The position numbers were made by a program, and so were the translations under genes. A DNA stretch of 6,041 nt from Candidatus Zhuqueibacterota bacterium (lineage in GTDB: Bacteria > SM23-31), in the NCBI GenBank assembly GCA_022562855.1, contig JADFON010000128.1, positions 1 through 6,041 of the forward strand, read 5' to 3'. A model generated the notes under the pieces. It was not told the DNA's origin and did not search any database. It saw only the letters and a program-made list of their open reading frames with translations. Position 1 is the stretch's first letter. Each line of letters starts with the position of its first letter. This document shows positions 1 to 3,803 of the stretch, one piece after another.

Positions 1-1269
1 GGAAACGTTTTTCGTGCTGAAATCATCAACAAGAAAAAGAACGGCGAATTATATTACGAGGAAAAAACAATAACCCCTTTGAAAGATTCTAAAGGTAATA
101 TTACCCATTTTCTTTCTACGGGTAAGGATATTACTGAAAAGAAAATAGCTGAGGAAGAATTGCGTTTAAGCGAGGAGAGATTCCGGACTATTTTTGAAAA
201 AGGACCCGTAGGAATTGCCCTTGCCGGCATGGACGGAAATTTCATCAGCGTTAACGATATGTATTGTAATTTATTGGGATATTCCAAGGACGAGTTACTA
301 AAATTGAAATTTATTGATATTACCCACGAAGATGACCGGGCTGAGAACGAAGTATTTAACAAAAAAATGCAAAAAGGTGAAATCGAATCATTTTCGATAG
401 AAAAGCGTTATTTAAAAAAGAACGGTGATATCCTCTGGGTAAATGTGACAACATCTCAAATACGTGATAAAAACGGCAAACCGTTGTACAGTATGGGAAT
501 TATAGAGGATATAACAGAAAGACGACAGCTTGAGAAGAAACGTGAAGAAGCGGTGAAATTAGCCGAAAAGGCAGCGAGACTTACATCGCTTGGGACATTG
601 GCGGCAGGGATATCTCATGAAATCAACCAGCCGCTGACGGCAATCAAAATAAAGGTTGACGGGATGCTCTACTGGAAGAACTTATCAAAAGAAATATCTG
701 CGGATGAAGTAAAGGAATGTCTTGAATTTGTTTCTGAGCAGTCGACCCGTATTGACGATATCATCAAGCAAATGCGTGTGCTTGCAAAACAGGATAAGAA
801 TTCTGAACCGATCGAAGTTGTAGTAAACACCGTAATCAGGAATGCGCTGGCGCTTGTAAAACAGCAAATGTCTGCGCGTGGTGTAAAATTGGAACTAAAT
901 CTTGCGCGAAAAGTGCCGAGATTAAAGGGACACCCCGGGTCGTTACAGCAGATAATAATTAACCTTGTTGTAAATGCTATGCATGCTCTTGAAAACTCAA
1001 AAAGAAAAAATAAGAAGATCACTATCTCTACAGAGCGTATTGAAAATAGCTGTAAAATTGAAATTAGCGATAATGGTCCGGGGATACCGGAAAAGCATAT
1101 TAAACATGTATTCGATCCGTTTTTCAGCACAAAAAAGGGCAGCGAAGGTATGGGCTTAGGTCTTTCAATAACCGACAATATCGTTTCTGCGTATGGGGGT
1201 ACGATTTCAGTGCGCAACAAAGAAAAAGGCGGCGCCCAATTTACAATAATGTTTCCTGCTCTCAATTAA
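1..1269 (+). CDS. PAS-PAS sensor histidine kinase (5' truncated by window edge)
   Basis: This is the C-terminal 422 residues of a sensor histidine kinase. The reading frame is open from base 1, so the true start lies upstream; a TTG at 79 is internal and not a plausible start. Seen: residues 1-46 are the end of one PAS/PAC domain, closing with GKDITEKK. Residues about 57-175 are a complete second PAS domain (SEERFRTIFE to GIIEDITERR). A short helical linker follows, then a dimerisation/phosphoacceptor helix with the H-box GISHEINQPL (H206, E207). The catalytic domain has an N-box asparagine at N325, G1 box DNGPG at 357-361, F box DPFF at 372-375 and G2 box GMGLGL at 383-388. No membrane segment lies in the visible part. 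In this NtrB/DctB-like class the histidine is autophosphorylated from ATP and the phosphate passes to a receiver aspartate. The likely partner is the sigma54 response regulator starting at 1534 (inference from adjacency). The signal sensed cannot be told from the sequence. Confidence 0.95.
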   Translation, partial: GNVFRAEIINKKKNGELYYEEKTITPLKDSKGNITHFLSTGKDITEKKIAEEELRLSEERFRTIFEKGPVGIALAGMDGNFISVNDMYCNLLGYSKDELLKLKFIDITHEDDRAENEVFNKKMQKGEIESFSIEKRYLKKNGDILWVNVTTSQIRDKNGKPLYSMGIIEDITERRQLEKKREEAVKLAEKAARLTSLGTLAAGISHEINQPLTAIKIKVDGMLYWKNLSKEISADEVKECLEFVSEQSTRIDDIIKQMRVLAKQDKNSEPIEVVVNTVIRNALALVKQQMSARGVKLELNLARKVPRLKGHPGSLQQIIINLVVNAMHALENSKRKNKKITISTERIENSCKIEISDNGPGIPEKHIKHVFDPFFSTKKGSEGMGLGLSITDNIVSAYGGTISVRNKEKGGAQFTIMFPALN

Positions 1270-1311
1270 AATCAGTACTTTGGTAAAAATTGTATTATCA
1301 GTCGCAGGCTG

Positions 1312-1328
1312 TTCCGCCTTTGGCGGAA
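1312..1328. repeat. Perfect inverted repeat, 7-bp arms
   Basis: TTCCGCC, a TTT loop, then GGCGGAA form a perfect 7-bp stem. It starts 43 bp after the stop codon of the histidine kinase. The following bases (ggtaccac) are not a T-tract, so a standard intrinsic terminator is not supported. It could slow transcription or protect the 3' end of the kinase message, but it more likely belongs to the surrounding repeat-like block. Confidence 0.65.
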
Positions 1329-1367
1329 GGTACCACTTGCACATGGCGCGACGAAAAGGAGACGCCT

Positions 1368-1383
1368 TCCCGCCTTGGCGGGA
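1368..1383. repeat. Perfect inverted repeat, second copy-like palindrome
   Basis: TCCCGCC, TT, then GGCGGGA form a perfect 7-bp inverted repeat. Its core (CCGCC, short T spacer, GGCGG) matches the core of the palindrome at 1312-1328. Two related palindromes 39 bp apart in one gap support the idea of a structured repeat element rather than chance. No T-tract follows. Confidence 0.65.
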
Positions 1384-1525
1384 TAAACCCATCCTACGGG
1401 ACGGGACAATGACAGAATGAGCATGCGTGGCACCCCTCCCCACTCTACCTTTTCCTTATTCGGGGTTTAGGGATGCGATTAACGCCTTAAATTCTAAAAT
1501 TTACAAAGTATTGTTAAAATATTAC

Positions 1526-1530
1526 GGTGG
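1526..1530 (+). promoter_or_regulatory. Ribosome binding site for the NtrC-type regulator
   Basis: GGTGG ends 3 bases before the ATG at 1534. It is an imperfect Shine-Dalgarno with short spacing. The start is chosen chiefly because translation from this ATG begins directly with the first beta strand of the receiver domain (MNILIAEDD), as expected for the family. Confidence 0.5.
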
Positions 1531-1533
1531 ACG

Positions 1534-2988
1534 ATGAATATTTTAATTGCCGAGGACGATAAGAGCATCCAACAAAGTCTGTTGGAGTTTTTAACAACGA
1601 TAGACTACCGTGTAGTCATCTGCGATAACGGGCGGGAAGCTTTGGAGATCCTGAAAAAGGAGAAAATTCATTGCGTGTTGACTGATATCCAGATGCCGCA
1701 TATGGACGGGCACGAATTGCTCAGCCGGATAAAGAATAATAAACTGTGGCAGGATATTGCGGTGATATTGTTCACGGGTCATGGAAATGTCAAAAGTGCA
1801 GTAGACGCAATGAAGAATGGTGCGTATGATTATTTGTTGAAACCTGTCGACATAAAGGAATTAACTATAGTTCACGAACGGCTGAAAGAGTTTCTGGCAA
1901 TAAAGGAAGAGAATAAAGAACTTACGGAGAAGTTTGAGGACAGGGTCAAAGAAGAAACAAATGATATTAAAAAAGAGCTATCCGAAATGCGGAAGGCGTA
2001 TGCTGAAATTGTGGGTGTATCTGAGATAGGTATGTTTTCAGATACTTTGAGACAAATTTTCAGAAAGGCAGACCGCATCCACGGCAACAGGGATATTCCT
2101 GTAATTATAGAAGGGGAAACAGGAACAGGCAAAGAAATAGTTGCCCGCTACATACATTTCGGTAAAGGTAAAGTGGTGACTCCTTTTATCGGTATAAACT
2201 GTTCGGCAATAAGCCCGAATTTGTTTGAAAGTGAATTCTTCGGATACACAGGGGGGGCGTTTACCGGGGCTAAAGCCGGTGGACAAAAAGGAAAACTTGA
2301 GCTTGCAGAGGGGGGTACGATTTTTCTCGATGAAATCACCGATTTGGCGCTTGAATACCAGGCAAAGCTCCTCCGCGTTATTCAAGAACGTGAGTATTAC
2401 CGTGTCGGGGGTCTCAAAAAGTATACTGTAGATGTGAGATTTTTGTGCTCTACAAATCAAGAGATGAAACAAAAAGTAGAAGAGGGTAAATTTCGTGAAG
2501 ATTTGTACTACAGGCTGAACGTGGCACATATTTTACTCCCGCCGCTCAGGGAGAGAAAAGAAGAAATTTTGCCTATGGCGCGTATGTTCCTCAGACAGTT
2601 ATACGATTCACAAAAAACATTTTTCACCAAAATAAGCTCGAAAGCGGTAACGATTTTAGAGGATTATCCCTGGAAAGGAAATATAAGGGAACTCAAAAGT
2701 GCTATCGATCGTATTGCCCTATTCTGGGACGATACCGAAATACGACCTGAACATCTGGATTTTTTGATAGAGGTCGATACTAATATCAAGCGCCGGGCAA
2801 CCATCTCAACAGTAGTTTCTGCAGAAAACATAATTCTTCCCGAAAGCAATTTCAATCTCAAAAACCTCAATTTAGAGATAGTAAAAAAGGTGCTTGACAA
2901 GCATCAATGGAACAAAGCCAAAAGCGCACGGTACCTGGGTATATCCCGTGACGAGCTATACACGTATGTGAAGCGCCTTTCCAATTAA
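1534..2988 (+). CDS. Sigma54-dependent response regulator, NtrC family (receiver-AAA+-Fis HTH)
   Basis: Complete 484-residue bacterial enhancer-binding protein, the usual length for the family. The receiver domain spans about 1-120, with acidic pocket E7/D8/D9, phosphoacceptor D51, T81 and K103. A charged, probably coiled-coil linker covers about 115-160. The AAA+ domain (about 160-400) has Walker A GETGTGKE at 194-201, the sigma54-contacting GAFTGA loop intact at 241-246, Walker B GGTIFLDE at 260-267, the arginine-containing FREDLYYRLNV segment at 320-330 and sensor II GNIREL at 382-387. A Fis-type helix-turn-helix ends the protein (about 444-484). All catalytic motifs are intact, so it should be an active ATPase. 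Known for the family: phosphorylation drives oligomerisation and ATP hydrolysis remodels the sigma54-RNA polymerase closed complex. The upstream kinase is the likely partner. A near-consensus sigma54 promoter just downstream of this gene is a probable target. The specific regulon name cannot be assigned. Confidence 0.97.
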   Translation: MNILIAEDDKSIQQSLLEFLTTIDYRVVICDNGREALEILKKEKIHCVLTDIQMPHMDGHELLSRIKNNKLWQDIAVILFTGHGNVKSAVDAMKNGAYDYLLKPVDIKELTIVHERLKEFLAIKEENKELTEKFEDRVKEETNDIKKELSEMRKAYAEIVGVSEIGMFSDTLRQIFRKADRIHGNRDIPVIIEGETGTGKEIVARYIHFGKGKVVTPFIGINCSAISPNLFESEFFGYTGGAFTGAKAGGQKGKLELAEGGTIFLDEITDLALEYQAKLLRVIQEREYYRVGGLKKYTVDVRFLCSTNQEMKQKVEEGKFREDLYYRLNVAHILLPPLRERKEEILPMARMFLRQLYDSQKTFFTKISSKAVTILEDYPWKGNIRELKSAIDRIALFWDDTEIRPEHLDFLIEVDTNIKRRATISTVVSAENIILPESNFNLKNLNLEIVKKVLDKHQWNKAKSARYLGISRDELYTYVKRLSN

Positions 2989-3034
2989 TTTTCTCTCCCC
3001 ATTTGTAACCTCCCGCAGGACCGACAACCCCCCG

Positions 3035-3062
3035 GTGATTAGAAAATCACTATCTTTTCTAA
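3035..3062. promoter_or_regulatory. Overlapping inverted repeats, candidate enhancer (UAS) for the sigma54 activator
   Basis: Two perfect inverted repeats overlap. GTGATT-AGAA-AATCAC spans 3035-3050 (6-bp arms). TTAGAAAA-N8-TTTTCTAA spans 3039-3062 (8-bp arms). A further GTGATT lies at 3071-3076. The AATCAC at 3045-3050 pairs with either GTGATT copy, which is the pattern expected of a clustered dimeric binding site. The element lies about 165 bp upstream of the sigma54 promoter, within the range used by enhancer-binding proteins. The AT-rich stems make a terminator role less likely. Binding by the adjacent NtrC-type protein is inferred from position only. Confidence 0.5.
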
Positions 3063-3081
3063 AATACTCCGTGATTAATAA

Positions 3082-3103
3082 TTTTCAGCTTGGGGTTTTC
3101 AGC
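3082..3103 (+). repeat. Direct repeat TTTTCAGC
   Basis: TTTTCAGC occurs at 3082-3089 and again at 3096-3103, a 14-base period, between the candidate enhancer and the sigma54 promoter. It could be a second protein-binding site or chance in AT-rich DNA. Confidence 0.35.
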
Positions 3104-3211
3104 CTACTTTACAAAAAAGTGCGGTTTTAAACGCATTACTCAAAGCCGCTCCTACTTCGGACAATACGCAAATTCAATAATAACAACACTCTACAAATCA
3201 GAGAATCATTC

Positions 3212-3227
3212 TGGCATACTCATTGCT
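3212..3227 (+). promoter_or_regulatory. Sigma54 (RpoN) promoter, -24/-12 type
   Basis: TGGCATACTCATTGCT matches the consensus TGGCAC-N5-TTGC(A/T) at ten of the eleven defined positions; only the last base of the -24 element (T for C) differs. The invariant GG (3213-3214) and GC (3225-3226) are separated by exactly 10 bases, the required spacing. Transcription would start near 3238, giving a leader of about 74 bases before the GTG at 3312. It is oriented toward the receiver-cheA operon and lies just downstream of a gene encoding a sigma54 activator. Confidence 0.75.
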
Positions 3228-3300
3228 AAAATAATCTACAATCATGCATTTCTATTGTACAATCCTACATAAACACCGATTTACAAATTTTACTTGATAT

Positions 3301-3304
3301 GGAG
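3301..3304 (+). promoter_or_regulatory. Ribosome binding site that decides the start of the small response regulator
   Basis: GGAG ends 7 bases before the GTG at 3312. The longer in-frame start, TTG at 3294, would place this site inside the coding region and has no Shine-Dalgarno of its own. GTG at 3312 is therefore preferred. Confidence 0.8.
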
Positions 3305-3311
3305 AACTAAA

Positions 3312-3782
3312 GTGAGAATAATACTAATAGATGATGAAATTGCAATAATTGAGAGTCTGAAATTCGCACTGGAGCCTGCCGGTCATAAATGCGAGCTGTT
3401 TACGAATCCTATAAATGCCATAAAAGCTTTTAGAACCGGTGATTATGACGCCATAGTCACGGATTTTAAAATGCCGGAGATGACCGGTATAGACATTCTA
3501 AAGGAAGTACGTAAATTGTCATCCCATGCACCGGTAATAATTCTCACTGGATACGCCGACATCGATAACGCAATCGAGGCTCTTAATTTCGGCGCTTCCG
3601 CTTTTTTCCGAAAACCATTTGCAATAAAGGACTTAATGGAGGTCCTGGTTAGAGTCGAAATGGAAATCAAAGTCCGGAACGAAAGAAAAGATATTTATTT
3701 ACAGTTAAAAAAGAAGTTAGAAAACTGTAACAGCAACGGTAGCAACACATTAGAATTACTTGACAAATTATATATAAGTTAA
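3312..3782 (+). CDS. Single-domain response regulator (receiver with helical C-terminal tail)
   Basis: A 156-residue protein starting at GTG. Residues 1-120 form a receiver domain with acidic pair D7/D8, phosphoacceptor D51 (in VTDFKMPEMTG), switch T79 (LTGYADID) and K101 (FFRKPF). All phosphorylation residues are present. Residues about 120-156 form a charged tail with likely helix (KDIYLQLKKKLENC), and no DNA-binding or enzymatic output domain. The receiver resembles those of FixJ/NtrC-type regulators (KMPEMTG, LTGYADI) more than a classical flagellar-switch CheY, so binding to FliM is not assured. The stop codon is 21 bases before the cheA start, so the two are almost certainly co-transcribed from the sigma54 promoter at 3212. 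The likely phosphodonor is that CheA (inference). It could act as an output regulator or as a phosphate sink. Confidence 0.93.
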   Translation: MRIILIDDEIAIIESLKFALEPAGHKCELFTNPINAIKAFRTGDYDAIVTDFKMPEMTGIDILKEVRKLSSHAPVIILTGYADIDNAIEALNFGASAFFRKPFAIKDLMEVLVRVEMEIKVRNERKDIYLQLKKKLENCNSNGSNTLELLDKLYIS

Positions 3783-3788
3783 CTATCT

Positions 3789-3792
3789 GGAG
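3789..3792 (+). promoter_or_regulatory. Ribosome binding site for cheA
   Basis: GGAG lies 11 bases before the ATG at 3804, slightly long spacing. A second in-frame ATG at 3813 would be even further away, so 3804 is preferred. Confidence 0.6.
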
Positions 3793-3803
3793 ATAATAAA
3801 AAT

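Larger units (their letters stand above)
1301..1442. repeat. GC-rich palindromic intergenic repeat-like element
   Basis: The 264-bp gap between the kinase and the NtrC-type regulator contains a block visibly richer in G and C than its AT-rich surroundings. It carries two strong palindromes (1312-1328 and 1368-1383), a GGCG/CGCC pair (1345-1348 and 1363-1366), a CCCATCCTACGGGACGGG stretch (1388-1405) and a GCATGC palindrome (1421-1426). No credible gene lies in it. The minus-strand open frame across it has low-complexity composition and no ribosome binding site. The composition contrast and stacked hairpins are typical of dispersed non-coding repeats of the REP or MITE type. Only one copy is visible here, so the mobile or repeated nature is an inference. 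The outer limits are approximate, and no flanking target-site duplication was identified. Confidence 0.5.
2989..3311 (+). other. 323-bp regulatory intergenic region between the NtrC-type gene and the receiver-cheA operon
   Basis: This AT-rich gap has no credible gene. A 60-codon open frame starting at TTG 3090 lacks a ribosome binding site and runs straight through the promoter. In order it holds overlapping inverted repeats at 3035-3062 with a third GTGATT at 3071-3076, a TTTTCAGC direct repeat at 3082-3103, a weak hairpin at 3120-3135 (TGCG/CGCA arms), the sigma54 promoter at 3212-3227, and an untranslated leader of about 74 bases ending in a good ribosome binding site. No strong GC-rich hairpin plus T-tract that would terminate the NtrC-type gene was seen, so read-through into the next operon is possible. 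Confidence 0.75.

Noticed and set aside
79-81. TTG at 79 as the start of the histidine kinase
   Set aside because: The frame is open back to base 1 and encodes the rest of a PAS domain there, so the gene begins upstream of the window.
1312-1328. Intrinsic terminator after the histidine kinase
   Set aside because: The hairpin is strong but no T-tract follows, and a similar palindrome recurs 39 bp later, which fits a repeat element better.
1428-1442. TGGCAC resembling a sigma54 -24 element upstream of the NtrC-type gene
   Set aside because: The required GC at the -12 position is absent (CA at 1441-1442), so the spacing and core fail.
1207-1443. Minus-strand open frame of 78 codons
   Set aside because: It overlaps the end of the histidine kinase and the palindromic block, has low-complexity composition, no ribosome binding site and no recognisable domain. 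It is an artefact of the GC-rich repeat.
2038-2529. Minus-strand open frame of 163 codons
   Set aside because: It lies wholly inside the AAA+ domain coding region of the NtrC-type regulator, whose motifs are intact. It is a frame shadow.
3090-3272. Plus-strand 60-codon open frame starting with TTG in the intergenic region
   Set aside because: No Shine-Dalgarno, no recognisable domain, and it runs through the sigma54 promoter and most of the leader of the next operon.
3294-3311. TTG at 3294 as the start of the small response regulator
   Set aside because: It adds six residues with no family support and would bury the clear GGAG ribosome binding site of the GTG at 3312.
3760-3789. TTGACA followed by TATCTG as an internal sigma70 promoter for cheA
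   Set aside because: The -10 match is poor and the transcript would start next to or past the cheA start codon. Co-transcription with the small regulator is simpler.
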